Assembly: GCF_031884435.1 (NCBI RefSeq)
Contig: NZ_CP134779.1
Span: forward strand, 1,612,001-1,676,000
Direction: 5' to 3'
DNA from: Bosea sp. 685
GTDB lineage: Bacteria; Pseudomonadota; Alphaproteobacteria; Rhizobiales; Beijerinckiaceae
DNA: 64,000 bases
Shown piece by piece: positions 37,690-46,752 of this stretch. Under the pieces are notes generated by a model. It ran no database searches, was not told where the DNA came from, and was given only the letters and a program-made list of their open reading frames with translations. Numbering within the stretch: the first letter of the stretch is position 1; every line of letters begins with the position of its first letter. Made by a program: the position numbers and the translations under genes.

Positions 37690-40600
37690 TTGCGTGAGAC
37701 TCTGACAGTCCTGGCCGGCCTGCTCGTGCTGGCGCTGCTTGCCGCCTTGATCGGACCGGGCTTCGTCGACTGGCGAGGCTACCGGCCGCAGATCGAGGCG
37801 CGGCTCAGCTCTGTGCTCGGCGTCGAGACGCGTATCGCCGGCGGCATCGGCTTGCGCCTGTTGCCGTCGCCGCGCCTGACCCTGAGCGATGTCCGGGTCG
37901 GCGGTGCACCCGAGGCGTCGAGCTCGGTCGCCGTCGAGCAGTTGACCGTCGAGCTGGCGCTGTCGGCCTTGGCGCGCGGCGATTTCCGCTTCGCCGACGC
38001 GCAGGTCGAAGGCGCGACGCTCTCCATCGTCGTTGACGAGGCGGGAGCTATCCGGCTCCCGGCAAGCGTTGGCGGTGGCCTGCCGGCGCATACCAGCCTC
38101 GACAAGCTCAGCATCCGGCGCTCGGCGCTGATCTGGCGCGATGCCGGCAAGGCGCCGGTGACGCTGATGCCTGTCGCGGCCGAAGTCTCCGCCGTCAGTC
38201 TCGCCGGGCCCTGGCGGATCGAGGGTGAAGTCGCGGGTTCGTCGCTGCGTATCACCACCGGCGCGATCGAGCCCGATGGCCGCTTGCGCGCCAAGGCTTC
38301 GATCACGGGCGACGCCATCCAGGTCGGCTTCGATGGCAATTTCCTGCTCCCCACGGTTCAGGACGGCATCAGCGCCGGGCTGGAGGGAGCCTTCACGCTG
38401 TCGCCTGGCGGCGCGATCAACCTGGCAGGACGCGTCAGCGGCGGCAGCAAGCAGCTCGACCTCGCCGGCCTCGTGCTCGACATCGGCGGCGGCGCGGCGC
38501 GGCTTGAAGGCGAGGGCCAGTTCTTGCCGGCGGGCGGGACGGGTTCGCTAGCGCTCAGGGCGCGCCGGCTCGATCTCGATGCGCTGGCGAAGGCGCTCTC
38601 CGAGCGCGCCGGTTTCGAGCACTCGCTCCACGCATTGCCCGGCCCGTTCGACATCAGCCTTGACCTCGACCAGTTGATCTGGCGTGGCGAGGATTTCTCG
38701 GCTTTCGGGTTGCGTGGGCGGCTCGACGAAGGCGGCTTGAGCAGCGCGGCGGCTTCCGTACGTGTCGCGGGCGCGCTGGTCGGGGCGACCGGGGCCGCTG
38801 ATGCCAAGGGTGTTGCCGGCCGTCTCAACCTCAAGGCCGAGGATTCCCGCCGTGTTGCGCTCGTGCTCGCACGGGCCGGACTCGACCCGGCTTTGGCCGA
38901 CCTCGTCGCGGGGCTGGGCCAGATCGACGCCGAGGCGGTGGGCGCCTGGGATGGCGGGCGGGTCGCCTTCGAACGCCTGCTGGTGACGGGCTCGTCGGGC
39001 CTCAGGCTGGAGGGCTCCGGCGATATCGTCGCCGAGCGCCTGGCGGCGAAGCTTGCGCTCAATGGTTTCGACCTCAACATGCTGCCTCCGGCCGAGAGTT
39101 TGGCGGGGCTCGTCGGCGGGCGCGATCTCGCGCTCGATCTCGCCTTGACCAATGCCCGCTTCCGCAATGCGCCTGCGGGCTCGGCCAGCCTCGACCTGCG
39201 TCGCGAGGGCGCGGTCTGGCGGCTCAGCCGGCTTGCGATCGAAGGCTTCGGCGGCGTCGCGGTCTCGGGCTCGGGCGCGTTGCTCGCCGAGGGCGGCGAG
39301 ATAACCGGCCGCATCCGCGCCCCGCGCTTCGAGACATTGGCCGCGCTAGCCGGTCCGTTGCTGCCCGAGGTGGTCCGGCAGGCGCTGGCGCGCGCGGGCG
39401 ACGGGCTCTCCCGGTTGGATGCGGGTTTTCGCCTGACACGCTCGGCTGGAGGCGAGACCGGGATCGCGGCCGAGGGTACGGCGCAGGCCGGCGCGCTTGC
39501 GCTCGACGGCCGGCTCGACCCTTCCGGCGCATGGCGCAATGCCGGCTTGCGCTTCGACATGACCGACCGGCGCCAGGTCTTCGCGGCGCTGGGTCTGCCC
39601 GCGCCGCAGCTCGGCGGTCCCGGCCGTTTCACCCTGGAGCAGCAGCCCGGCCGCTTGATCGGTTCGCTCGCGGGACCCGGCCTTTCGCTGGTGCTGGAGG
39701 GCGAGGGGGGCAATGCTGCGCGGTTGAGCCTGCAGGCGGACCGCCCCGGTCAGATCCTGCCCGAAGGGCCGGCGCGATTGATGCCGGACGGGCTGTTCGA
39801 TGCGAGCGGCCGCGTCGGCTTCACCTCTGATGGCGTCGCGCTCGACGGTCTCGTCGCCAATCTCGGCGGCGTCAGCGCGAAGGGGGCTGTCGTTCTGGCG
39901 CGCGATGGCGGGTTGTCGGGCCGGCTGTCGCTGCCGGGCCTGGATCTGCGCGCCCTGCTCGGCGGTGCGCTGGGCGCAAGTCCGGCGGCGCCGGGGTCGA
40001 CCTGGTCGACCACCCGTTTTGGACCCGTCATTGGGCTCGGCGATCTCAAGCTCGCGATCGAGGCCGCCTCGCTCATCGCAAGCGATGGCGTCATGCTGCG
40101 CGACGCCCGCTTCACGCTCCAGGCCGACCGCGACGGGGCGAGCATCGAGAATCTGACGGGAGCCTATGGCGGCGGGACCCTATCGGGTCGCGTCGCGTTG
40201 CGTCGCGATGGCGGGCTGGCGCAGCTTTCGGGCCGTATCGGGCTTACGCAGCTCGACCTCGCTGCGCTGACGAATGGTGCGCTTGGAGGCAAGCTGTCCG
40301 GCCAGGTCGAGGCCGGCGGCTCCGGCGAAAGCCCGGCGCGGTTGATCGCCGGGCTCGGCGGAGCCGGCTCTGTGACGCTGACCGGCGCCAGCCTGTCGCG
40401 CTTCGACCCGGCAGCCTATTCGCGCGTCATTGCCGGAACGGGCGAGGACGCCTCCGAGAGCGAGACAGCGCGATTGCAGGGCCGTCTCGGCGAGGCGCTC
40501 GACAGTGGCGCCTGGGCACTCGGGGACGTGACCTTGCCCTTCACGCTGGCTGGCGGTCTCGCGCGGCTGCAGCCCTTCAGCTTCGAGCGCAGCGGTTTGC

Positions 40601-41289
40601 GCGCGGAGACGACCGGCCTCATCGACCTGCGCGCCCTGACCGCCGATCTGCGCTTGGGCCTGCGGCCGCTTGGAGGCCTGCCGAAGGGTTGGCCGACCGA
40701 TGCGCCGCAGATCGGCGTCGCCTGGCGTGGGCCGCTCTCGGCGCCGCAGCGCGAGACCGATGTCGGGGCGCTGTCCAATGCGGTTGCCGCCCGTGCCCTG
40801 GCGCGCGAGATCGAGCGCGTCGAGGCCTTCGAGGCTGATGCGCGCGAGCGGGCGGCGAATTCGCGGCGGCTCCGGGCCGAGCGCGAGATGCGCGAGAACG
40901 AGCGCAAGCTCGCCGAGTTCATCAAGGCCGAGGAAGAGCGCAGGCTCGCCGAGGAAAAGCGTGCGGAGGAGGCAAAGCGCTTGGAGGAGCTGCGTCGCAT
41001 CGCCGAGGAGAAGAAGGCCGAGGACGCCAGGCGGGCCGAACAGGCCCGGCAGGAGCAGGAGGGGCGTGGCCGGTCCGAGGCCGAGGAGCGCGCCCGTGCC
41101 GCGGCGGCTCGCGGGGCGTCGCAACCGCAACAGCCCGGCCCGCTGGTGCTGCCCAGTGCGCCGCGCGCGAATTTTCCGGAGCCCGATCTTCAGCCGGCGA
41201 AGCCGGGCGGCTCGGTGCCGCCTCTGCCGCCTCCGATGGCGATTGAATCCGTGCCGCGGCCGCTTTCGCGCAGCGTCCAGCCAAACTGA
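37690..41289 (+). CDS. AsmA family envelope protein
   Basis: A 1199-residue protein with one N-terminal transmembrane segment (TVLAGLLVLALLAALIGPGF) and a long periplasmic beta-rich region typical of AsmA/TamB-like proteins, which are thought to move phospholipid between membranes. Repeated LDLRREG and LSGRL patterns mark the beta-groove. Residues about 1035-1145 form a Glu/Arg/Lys/Ala-rich coiled coil (EEERRLAEEKRAEEAKRLEE), followed by a Pro-rich tail. The TTG at 37690 has GAGGA upstream at long spacing; no better start was found. It is monocistronic. Confidence 0.88.
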   Translation: MRETLTVLAGLLVLALLAALIGPGFVDWRGYRPQIEARLSSVLGVETRIAGGIGLRLLPSPRLTLSDVRVGGAPEASSSVAVEQLTVELALSALARGDFRFADAQVEGATLSIVVDEAGAIRLPASVGGGLPAHTSLDKLSIRRSALIWRDAGKAPVTLMPVAAEVSAVSLAGPWRIEGEVAGSSLRITTGAIEPDGRLRAKASITGDAIQVGFDGNFLLPTVQDGISAGLEGAFTLSPGGAINLAGRVSGGSKQLDLAGLVLDIGGGAARLEGEGQFLPAGGTGSLALRARRLDLDALAKALSERAGFEHSLHALPGPFDISLDLDQLIWRGEDFSAFGLRGRLDEGGLSSAAASVRVAGALVGATGAADAKGVAGRLNLKAEDSRRVALVLARAGLDPALADLVAGLGQIDAEAVGAWDGGRVAFERLLVTGSSGLRLEGSGDIVAERLAAKLALNGFDLNMLPPAESLAGLVGGRDLALDLALTNARFRNAPAGSASLDLRREGAVWRLSRLAIEGFGGVAVSGSGALLAEGGEITGRIRAPRFETLAALAGPLLPEVVRQALARAGDGLSRLDAGFRLTRSAGGETGIAAEGTAQAGALALDGRLDPSGAWRNAGLRFDMTDRRQVFAALGLPAPQLGGPGRFTLEQQPGRLIGSLAGPGLSLVLEGEGGNAARLSLQADRPGQILPEGPARLMPDGLFDASGRVGFTSDGVALDGLVANLGGVSAKGAVVLARDGGLSGRLSLPGLDLRALLGGALGASPAAPGSTWSTTRFGPVIGLGDLKLAIEAASLIASDGVMLRDARFTLQADRDGASIENLTGAYGGGTLSGRVALRRDGGLAQLSGRIGLTQLDLAALTNGALGGKLSGQVEAGGSGESPARLIAGLGGAGSVTLTGASLSRFDPAAYSRVIAGTGEDASESETARLQGRLGEALDSGAWALGDVTLPFTLAGGLARLQPFSFERSGLRAETTGLIDLRALTADLRLGLRPLGGLPKGWPTDAPQIGVAWRGPLSAPQRETDVGALSNAVAARALAREIERVEAFEADARERAANSRRLRAEREMRENERKLAEFIKAEEERRLAEEKRAEEAKRLEELRRIAEEKKAEDARRAEQARQEQEGRGRSEAEERARAAAARGASQPQQPGPLVLPSAPRANFPEPDLQPAKPGGSVPPLPPPMAIESVPRPLSRSVQPN

Positions 41290-41350
41290 TTCAAGTTCTT
41301 CGCAGCAAGTTCTTGGCAAAGTGATTCAAGTTGCTGACGACTTGATTCAA
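41287..41350. repeat. cluster of short direct repeats (TGATTCAA, CAAGTTCTT)
   Basis: TGATTCAAGTT occurs at 41287-41297 and 41322-41332, TGATTCAA again at 41343-41350, and CAAGTTCTTNGCA twice (41292-41304, 41306-41318). They lie between convergent genes, begin within the last codon and stop of the asmA-like gene and are AT-rich relative to the surroundings. Purpose unknown. Confidence 0.5.
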
Positions 41351-41396
41351 TACGGCGCTGCAAGCCGTTAGGATCGCACCATTTTTGTCGCGGCGC

Positions 41397-41621
41397 TTAT
41401 GCCCCTGCGGTGAGCCGGCGGTAATGCGCGAGCACATGCAGGCGCAGCGCCGAGGACAGGTTGTTGCCCTCGCGCCGGGAATCGATCTCGGCGATCAGCG
41501 CTGCCATCGTGCACCCTTCGGTTGCCGCGATCTCCTTCAGGGCTGTCCAGAACGGATCCTCAAGCGAGACGCTCGTACGGTGGCCCGCGATGGAGAGCGA
41601 GTGCTTGCGCTCGCGGCTCAT
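41397..41621 (-). CDS. ribbon-helix-helix domain protein
   Basis: A 74-residue RHH_4-type protein: HRTSVSLEDPFWTALKEIA forms the DNA-contacting strand and first helix, and CTMAALIAEIDSRREG the second. These small proteins are probably DNA-binding regulators. Its ATG overlaps the stop of the DUF4169 gene, which lies behind fumC, so the three form an operon; this arrangement recurs in Rhizobiales. Regulatory target unknown. Confidence 0.85.
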   Translation of the reverse strand: MSRERKHSLSIAGHRTSVSLEDPFWTALKEIAATEGCTMAALIAEIDSRREGNNLSSALRLHVLAHYRRLTAGA

Positions 41622-41809
41622 CGTTTTGGGGCGTCGCCGTCGAGCCGGTGGCCGTCGAGTTCCCGGGCGGCCTTGTCGCGCTCGGCCTCGCTCAGGCTGC
41701 GTTCGGCCTTGCTGCGGCCGAAGGCGATGCGGTTCTGCTGCGCCTGGTCTTCGGCATCCTGCCGGGCGCGCTGCTTGCGGGCGCGGCGGAGATTGATGAT
41801 CTCGGCCAT
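41618..41809 (-). CDS. DUF4169 family protein
   Basis: A 63-residue, highly charged protein starting MAEIINLRRARKQRARQDAE and rich in Arg, Glu and Ala, the form of DUF4169. It is helical and may be a small adaptor or nucleic-acid-binding protein, with no known activity. It overlaps the RHH gene by four bases and follows fumC by 14 bases. Confidence 0.83.
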   Translation of the reverse strand: MAEIINLRRARKQRARQDAEDQAQQNRIAFGRSKAERSLSEAERDKAARELDGHRLDGDAPKR

Positions 41810-41823
41810 GGCGCGCTCTGCGC

Positions 41824-43218
41824 TCAGGCGGGCCCGAGCATCAGCTCGGGCTTGACCGTTGCGTCGAACAACTCGCCCGGTACGCCGGCGCGCAAGGCCT
41901 CCTCGCGCAGGGTCGTGCCGTTGTGATGGGCGGCCTTGGCGATGCCGGCTGCCTGGTCGTAGCCGATGGCGGGCGCCAGCGCCGTGACCAGCATCAGCGA
42001 GCGCGAGAGCAACTCCGTCAGGCGATCCTCATTGGCGACGATGCCTTCGACGCAATGGGCCTGGAAACTCGCGGCCGCGTCAGCCAGCAGCCGGACCGAT
42101 TGCAGGAAGGCGCTGGCGATCACCGGCTTGAACACGTTCAGCTCGAAATGGCCCTGGCTCGCGGCGAAGCCGATCGTCGCCTGATTGCCATGGACTTGGG
42201 TCGCGACCATGGTCAGTGCCTCGGCCTGGGTCGGGTTGACCTTGCCGGGCATGATCGAGGAGCCGGGCTCGTTCTCCGGCAGGCTGATCTCGCCAAGACC
42301 CGAGCGTGGGCCGGAGCCCATCAGGCGGATGTCGTTGCCGATCTTGAACAGGTCCGACGCCAGTGCCGCGAGCGCACCATGCGCCGCGGTCAGCGCGCCA
42401 TGGCTCGCCAGGGCCTCGAACTTGTTGTCGGCCGTGCGGAAAGGTAGGCCGGTCAAGGCGGTGACTTCCTTGGCGAAGAGCACGGCGAAATCGCGATGGG
42501 TGTTGAGGCCGGTGCCGACCGCCGTGCCGCCCTGCGCCAGCGCGTAGAGGCCACCGAGCGAGGCCTCGATGCGGCCGATGCCGAGATGGATCTGCGCGGC
42601 GTAGCCGGAGAATTCCTGGCCGAGCGTAACCGGCGTCGCATCCTGGAGATGGGTGCGGCCGATCTTGATCAGGTCCTTGAAGGCCTCGGCCTTGGCCTGC
42701 AGCGCCTTCTCAAGGTTGCGCAGCGCCGGCAGCAGCAGCCGGGAGAGTTCGAGCGCGGCAGCGATATGCATCGCGGTGGGGAAGCAGTCGTTCGATGACT
42801 GGCCGCGATTGACGTGGTCATTGGGGTGGACAGGGCTCTTCGCGCCGAGGCCGACGCCGAGGATCTCGTTGGCGCGGTTCGCCAGCACCTCGTTGACGTT
42901 CATATTGGTCTGCGTGCCCGAGCCCGTCTGCCAGACGACCAGCGGAAAATGCCCGTCGAACTTGCCGCTGAGCGCCTCATCGGCCGCCTGGCCGATCGCG
43001 CCCGCGACACGCTGCTCGACCAGGCCGAGGCGCGCATTGACATGGGCGGCGGCCTTCTTGACCAGCACGAGTGCGTGGATGAGCGGCAGGGGCATGCGCT
43101 CGCGCTCGCCGCCGATGCGGAAATTCTCGAGCGAGCGCTGCGTCTGAGCGCCCCAGTAACGATCGGCAGGCACGGCGATCGGCCCGAAGGAATCGGTTTC
43201 GGTGCGGGTCTCGGACAT
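41824..43218 (-). CDS. fumC: class II fumarate hydratase
   Basis: FumC interconverts fumarate and malate in the TCA cycle; it is the iron-independent, oxygen-stable form. The 464-residue protein contains the signature [16 protein letters not shown] near residue 318, [13 protein letters not shown] and [16 protein letters not shown]. Length is standard. It leads an operon with DUF4169 and RHH genes. The sspB gene lies 44 bases upstream on the same strand. Confidence 0.97.
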   Translation of the reverse strand: MSETRTETDSFGPIAVPADRYWGAQTQRSLENFRIGGERERMPLPLIHALVLVKKAAAHVNARLGLVEQRVAGAIGQAADEALSGKFDGHFPLVVWQTGSGTQTNMNVNEVLANRANEILGVGLGAKSPVHPNDHVNRGQSSNDCFPTAMHIAAALELSRLLLPALRNLEKALQAKAEAFKDLIKIGRTHLQDATPVTLGQEFSGYAAQIHLGIGRIEASLGGLYALAQGGTAVGTGLNTHRDFAVLFAKEVTALTGLPFRTADNKFEALASHGALTAAHGALAALASDLFKIGNDIRLMGSGPRSGLGEISLPENEPGSSIMPGKVNPTQAEALTMVATQVHGNQATIGFAASQGHFELNVFKPVIASAFLQSVRLLADAAASFQAHCVEGIVANEDRLTELLSRSLMLVTALAPAIGYDQAAGIAKAAHHNGTTLREEALRAGVPGELFDATVKPELMLGPA

Positions 43219-43262
43219 GGGGGCGCCGTCAGGTTCTCGGGTGGGTCAGGTCGTCTTGTGCG

Positions 43263-43904
43263 TCAGGTCTTCTTGCGGAAGGAATCGAGGCTGACGACCT
43301 GCGCGCTGCCGGCCTCTTCACCCTCATCCGCCTCGGCCTTCTTAGCGCTTGCCTTGCCGGAGATCTTGGCTGCCGGTTCGGCATCCCGCTCCGCGGGCTT
43401 GAGCTTGAGAGCAGGGACGCCGGCGGGCGTCACCTTGGCGGGCAGGGCGATGGGAGCGGGCGGGGAGACGCTCGGCTCGGAGCCGGCGCCGCGCGGCGCC
43501 TTGCCTGGACCTGGCGCGTCGTCCTCGACAGCTGCGCCTTCGACGGCGTCCTGCGCCTCGAATTTCAGGCCGAACTGCACGGAAGGGTCGAAGAATGTCG
43601 TGATCGCGTCGAAGGGAACCAGCAGGCGCTCGGGCACGCCGGAGAAAGACAGCCCGACCTCGAAGGAATGTTCGCTGACGTTCAGATCCCAGAACTGGTG
43701 CTGGAGGACGATCGTCATCTCTTCCGGGTGCTTGTCGCGCAGGCGCTGCGACAGCCGCACACCGGGCGCGGTGGAACGGAAGGTGACGTAGAAATGATGG
43801 TCGCCGGGCAGGCCGTCGCGGCCGGCCTCGGTCAGAATCTTGCGCACGACGCCCTTGAGTGCCTCCTGCACCATGAGATCGTAGCGAAGAATATCCTTTG
43901 CCAT
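43263..43904 (-). CDS. sspB: ClpXP adaptor SspB, alpha type
   Basis: SspB carries ssrA-tagged proteins to the ClpXP protease. The N-terminal 120 residues have the SspB fold (HHFYVTFRSTAPGVRLSQRL, LQHQFWDLNVSEHSFEVGLS). A long Ala/Pro/Glu linker leads to the C-terminal ClpX-binding motif VVSLDSFRKK. It is encoded directly downstream of the tmRNA gene on the same strand, linking the tagger with the adaptor. The tmRNA terminator separates the two transcripts. Confidence 0.93.
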   Translation of the reverse strand: MAKDILRYDLMVQEALKGVVRKILTEAGRDGLPGDHHFYVTFRSTAPGVRLSQRLRDKHPEEMTIVLQHQFWDLNVSEHSFEVGLSFSGVPERLLVPFDAITTFFDPSVQFGLKFEAQDAVEGAAVEDDAPGPGKAPRGAGSEPSVSPPAPIALPAKVTPAGVPALKLKPAERDAEPAAKISGKASAKKAEADEGEEAGSAQVVSLDSFRKKT

Positions 43905-43963
43905 CGTGTCGAGAATCCGTTTCCGCTTCGCGCTTCCGGCGGGAACAGCCGGCAGGCCTGCAT

Positions 43964-43997
43964 AAAAAAGTGGAGGCTTCTGTTGCCAGGCGCCTCC
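43964..43997 (-). terminator. intrinsic terminator of the tmRNA gene
   Basis: On the minus strand GGAGGC (43997-43992) pairs with GCCTCC (43977-43972), followed after two bases by six T (43969-43964). It lies directly after the tmRNA coding piece and 59 bases before sspB. Confidence 0.82.
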
Positions 43998-44340
43998 GGG
44001 CCCCGCCTTACGTCGCTAAACGGAAGGACTTAGGTTTGGGAACCAGCACCGCTTACGCGGCGACAGCGACCCGAGCATTGTTGTCATTGGCAACTATGCG
44101 TTAGCCCTATAACGGCGGAACCATACCGAGCAAAAGAACGGCCTTTACACCCTCGTCGATCCTATTTCGCCCCCGCCGCAACCCTGCCACTGAGTGGCCT
44201 GGCGAGCCCGCGGTCCAAGATCCCGCAGGCCGCCCCAAAGCTTGCGCCGCAGGGCTGTGGTGGAGGCGCCGGGTACCGCCCCCGGGTCCGAAAAGCTTAT
44301 TACGACGTCCGTTTATCGCCATAGCCGGTCTTGCGAACGG
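43998..44340 (-). ncRNA. ssrA: two-piece (permuted) tmRNA
   Basis: The transfer-messenger RNA that rescues stalled ribosomes, in the circularly permuted form of Alphaproteobacteria. The acceptor piece comes first (about 44340-44258): a T-arm CCGGG-GGCGGTA-CCCGG and then GCGCCTCCACCA with encoded CCA. An intervening sequence of about 83 bases follows. The coding piece starts at 44174 with GGGGGCGAAATAGGATCGAC; its GGGGGCG pairs with CGCCTCC of the acceptor end (one G-U). The tag frame is at 44091-44053. A TATATT at 44353-44348 is a good -10 box. Exact piece ends are predicted. Confidence 0.9.
44053..44091 (-). other. tmRNA tag reading frame (ANDNNARVAVAA, stop)
   Basis: Twelve codons and TAA in the tmRNA coding piece encode ANDNNARVAVAA. 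The AND start is usual for alphaproteobacterial tags, and the ending VAA is recognised by ClpX. The preceding GTT is probably not translated. The tag lacks the aromatic residue found at position five or six in several tags, for example Caulobacter AANDNF, which bears on SspB binding. Confidence 0.88.
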
Positions 44341-44421
44341 CAAGGCGAATATAGGGGCTGCGGACGTGCGGGGAAAGAGAGGAACGTGAGCCATGCCGGC
44401 TTAATTTCCCAGGCCTTCGTT

Positions 44422-44700
44422 TCAGTCGAGAATCCGGCCGTCATAAGCGCTGATATCGAGCACCGTTTCATTCCCGTCACGGTCGCGCCCGGCGATTTCC
44501 CAGCGACTGCCGGAACGAGCGATCTCCTCGACATGGGTGATGCCGAAACGCCAGGCGATCTGGCGCGCGCCATGCTCGGAGAGCAGCGCCGGCTTGCCGG
44601 GAGGGGGATGATTCGATGTCATGGACAGCGCCGGCCCCGCGATCGTCATCACGGCGCTCAATAGCGCCAATCCGGTCATCCGGCCGCGAAAATTCATCAT
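44422..44700 (-). CDS. PepSY-domain secreted protein
   Basis: A 92-residue protein with a signal peptide (RMTGLALLSAVMTIAGPALS) and a C-terminal PepSY-like fold (ARQIAWRFGITHVEEIARSG, then VLDISAYDGRILD). PepSY proteins often inhibit proteases or form periplasmic scaffolds. It lies upstream of the tmRNA gene and downstream of a second PepSY gene on the same strand; the two share the HVEEI/RIEEIEL pattern, suggesting an old duplication. Confidence 0.75.
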   Translation of the reverse strand: MMNFRGRMTGLALLSAVMTIAGPALSMTSNHPPPGKPALLSEHGARQIAWRFGITHVEEIARSGSRWEIAGRDRDGNETVLDISAYDGRILD

Positions 44701-44871
44701 ATGCCTCCAACACAGGCCTCCAGCGACGCCTCATCGATCGAGGCGGATAAATCCCTGGAATTGTGGCCGGCCTGAAGGCGGTTGGGGCGTTCATGGTTCA
44801 CGTCATTTCCCGATCTCGTGAGCGGGAACGTCGCGCCGAGGCCCTGCCGCTCCGCGTGGAAGCCTTGCCGC

Positions 44872-45183
44872 TCAAGGCGGCGCGGCGGCGGAGAGCGGGT
44901 CGTCACGCTCGATCTTGACGACTTTGCCGTCACTGGCGCGCAGGTCGATCTCGATGTCGGCGCCGAGATTGTCGCTGCCATTGAGCTGCCAGAGGCAGTC
45001 CTCGAGCTCGATCTCCTCGATTCGCACCATGCCGTTGTCGATGGCGATGCGACGGGCCTCGTTCATCGAGATACCCGGCTCGCCTGGTTGATTCGGGGCA
45101 GCCGGCTGAGCGGCGGCGCTGCCCGCTTGCAATATCAGCGAGCCTGCGAGCGCCCAGGCGGACGCAGCGCGATAAAGCGGCAT
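44872..45183 (-). CDS. PepSY-domain secreted protein
   Basis: A 103-residue protein with a signal peptide ending near GSAAAQ and a PepSY-like region (MNEARRIAIDNGMVRIEEIE, LRASDGKVVKIERDD). It is similar in plan to the gene at 44422-44700, 170 bases downstream on the same strand. The 219 bases upstream, towards the divergent thyA, should hold its promoter. Function unknown. Confidence 0.75.
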   Translation of the reverse strand: MPLYRAASAWALAGSLILQAGSAAAQPAAPNQPGEPGISMNEARRIAIDNGMVRIEEIELEDCLWQLNGSDNLGADIEIDLRASDGKVVKIERDDPLSAAAPP

Positions 45184-45402
45184 TGCTTTCTCCCTAATGC
45201 TGTTTTGCCGGAGAGAAACACGGCTTCATGGCTTTGTTCCGGCATAGCGATGGCGAAGCCGGTGCGCCGGAAGGGCGAGTTGGGGAGCCAGGCAGGCGGG
45301 CATGGCGAGCAGGCATGGCGAGAATGCATGGGATAGCTTGCGACGACAGGGCGGCGCGCCCGAAGCAAAGCCGCTAAACTGTCTCGCCTCACGAGATTCG
45401 CC

Positions 45403-46212
45403 ATGCGCCAATATCACGATCTCCTCAATCGCGTCCTGACCGAAGGCGTCCGCAAGGACGACCGCACGGGAACCGGCACCATCGCGGTGTTCGGCCATCA
45501 GATGCGCTTCGATCTCGCGGAGGGCTTTCCGCTCGTCACGACCAAGAAGCTGCATCTGAAATCGATCATCCACGAATTGATCTGGTTCCTGCGCGGCGAC
45601 ACCAATGTGCGCTACCTGCAGGAAAACGGCGTCACGATCTGGGACGAATGGGCGGACGAAAACGGCGATCTCGGCCCCGTCTATGGCCGGCAATGGCGCT
45701 CATGGCCCGCGCCCGACGGCACGACGATCGACCAGATCGCCTGGCTGGTCAGCGAGATCCGGCGCAACCCGGATTCGCGCCGGCTGATCATCTCGGCCTG
45801 GAATCCGGCCGATATCCCGAAGATGGCGCTGGCGCCCTGCCACTGCCTGTTCCAGTTCTTCGTCCAGCCTTCGACGGACGGGCCCGGCAAGCTCTCCTGC
45901 CAGCTCTACCAGCGCTCGGCCGATGTCCTGCTCGGCGTGCCCTTCAACATCGCGAGTTACGCGTTGCTGACGCATATGGTGGCGCAGGTGACGGGGCTGG
46001 CGGTGGGCGACTTCGTCCATTCCTTCGGCGATACCCATCTTTATGTGAACCATGTCGACCAGGCCCGGCTGCAATTGACGCGAGAGCTGCGCCCCCTGCC
46101 GAAGCTGACGCTCAATCCGGATGTGAAGCGGCTGGAGGATTTCTCCTTCGCGGACGTGCTGATCGAAGGCTACGATCCGCACCCGGCGATCAAGGCGCCG
46201 ATTGCGGTCTAG
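45403..46212 (+). CDS. thyA: thymidylate synthase
   Basis: ThyA makes dTMP from dUMP using methylene-tetrahydrofolate. The 269-residue protein has [20 protein letters not shown], the catalytic Cys146 in [31 protein letters not shown] and [14 protein letters not shown]. All conserved positions are present. The dihydrofolate made here is recycled by FolA, whose gene lies about 7.3 kb downstream; other alphaproteobacteria keep the two close together. Confidence 0.97.
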   Translation: MRQYHDLLNRVLTEGVRKDDRTGTGTIAVFGHQMRFDLAEGFPLVTTKKLHLKSIIHELIWFLRGDTNVRYLQENGVTIWDEWADENGDLGPVYGRQWRSWPAPDGTTIDQIAWLVSEIRRNPDSRRLIISAWNPADIPKMALAPCHCLFQFFVQPSTDGPGKLSCQLYQRSADVLLGVPFNIASYALLTHMVAQVTGLAVGDFVHSFGDTHLYVNHVDQARLQLTRELRPLPKLTLNPDVKRLEDFSFADVLIEGYDPHPAIKAPIAV

Positions 46213-46226
46213 AGGGTACCCCGCCG

Positions 46227-46622
46227 TCAGCGATCGAAGGCGGCGTCGATGGGGACGCGATAGCCATTGACGAGGCGGTTGGTCTCGTTGGCCATGCCCA
46301 CGACCGCCATGAGCTCGCCAAACATGGCCTCGCTCATGCCGGCCTTGGCTGCCGCCGCCGAGTGGCTGGCGATGCAATAGCCGCAGCTGTTGGTCACGCT
46401 GACGGCGAGATAGACCATCTCCTTGACCAGCGGGTCGAGGGCGCCGGGCGCCATGACCTCCTTGACGCTCTCCCAGGTCCGGCGCAGCGAGACGGGGTCG
46501 CGTGCGAGATATTTCCAGAAATTGTTGACGTCCTTGAGGTTTCGCGAGGTCATGATGTCGTCGAACACGGCGCGCACCTCCGGCGAGGCATCGGCGTATT
46601 CGATCGGTGTCGGCTTGGCCAT
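46227..46622 (-). CDS. carboxymuconolactone decarboxylase (AhpD-like) family protein
   Basis: A 131-residue helical protein with the AhpD-type CxxC motif SCGYCIASHSAAAAKAG. The family includes carboxymuconolactone decarboxylase and alkylhydroperoxidases; the CxxC-H pattern favours the peroxidase-like type. GGAGG precedes the ATG at 46622. It is convergent with thyA and could share a transcript with the racemase-type gene upstream. Confidence 0.85.
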   Translation of the reverse strand: MAKPTPIEYADASPEVRAVFDDIMTSRNLKDVNNFWKYLARDPVSLRRTWESVKEVMAPGALDPLVKEMVYLAVSVTNSCGYCIASHSAAAAKAGMSEAMFGELMAVVGMANETNRLVNGYRVPIDAAFDR

Positions 46623-46752
46623 GGTGGTTTCCTCCAGATGGCGATCTGTTCGTCGGAGCCGGTGGCGTCGCCAATCGCGACCGGCTTGAGCTGGCGCCGC
46701 CGGCAGCCCGGTCATTCGTGGCCTGCCTTGCGTCGCGCGATGATTTTCGAGC

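Noticed and set aside
44107..44394. 95-residue minus-strand frame over the tmRNA region
   Set aside because: This stretch is explained by the acceptor piece, spacer and coding piece of the tmRNA; the frame has no ribosome site or family.
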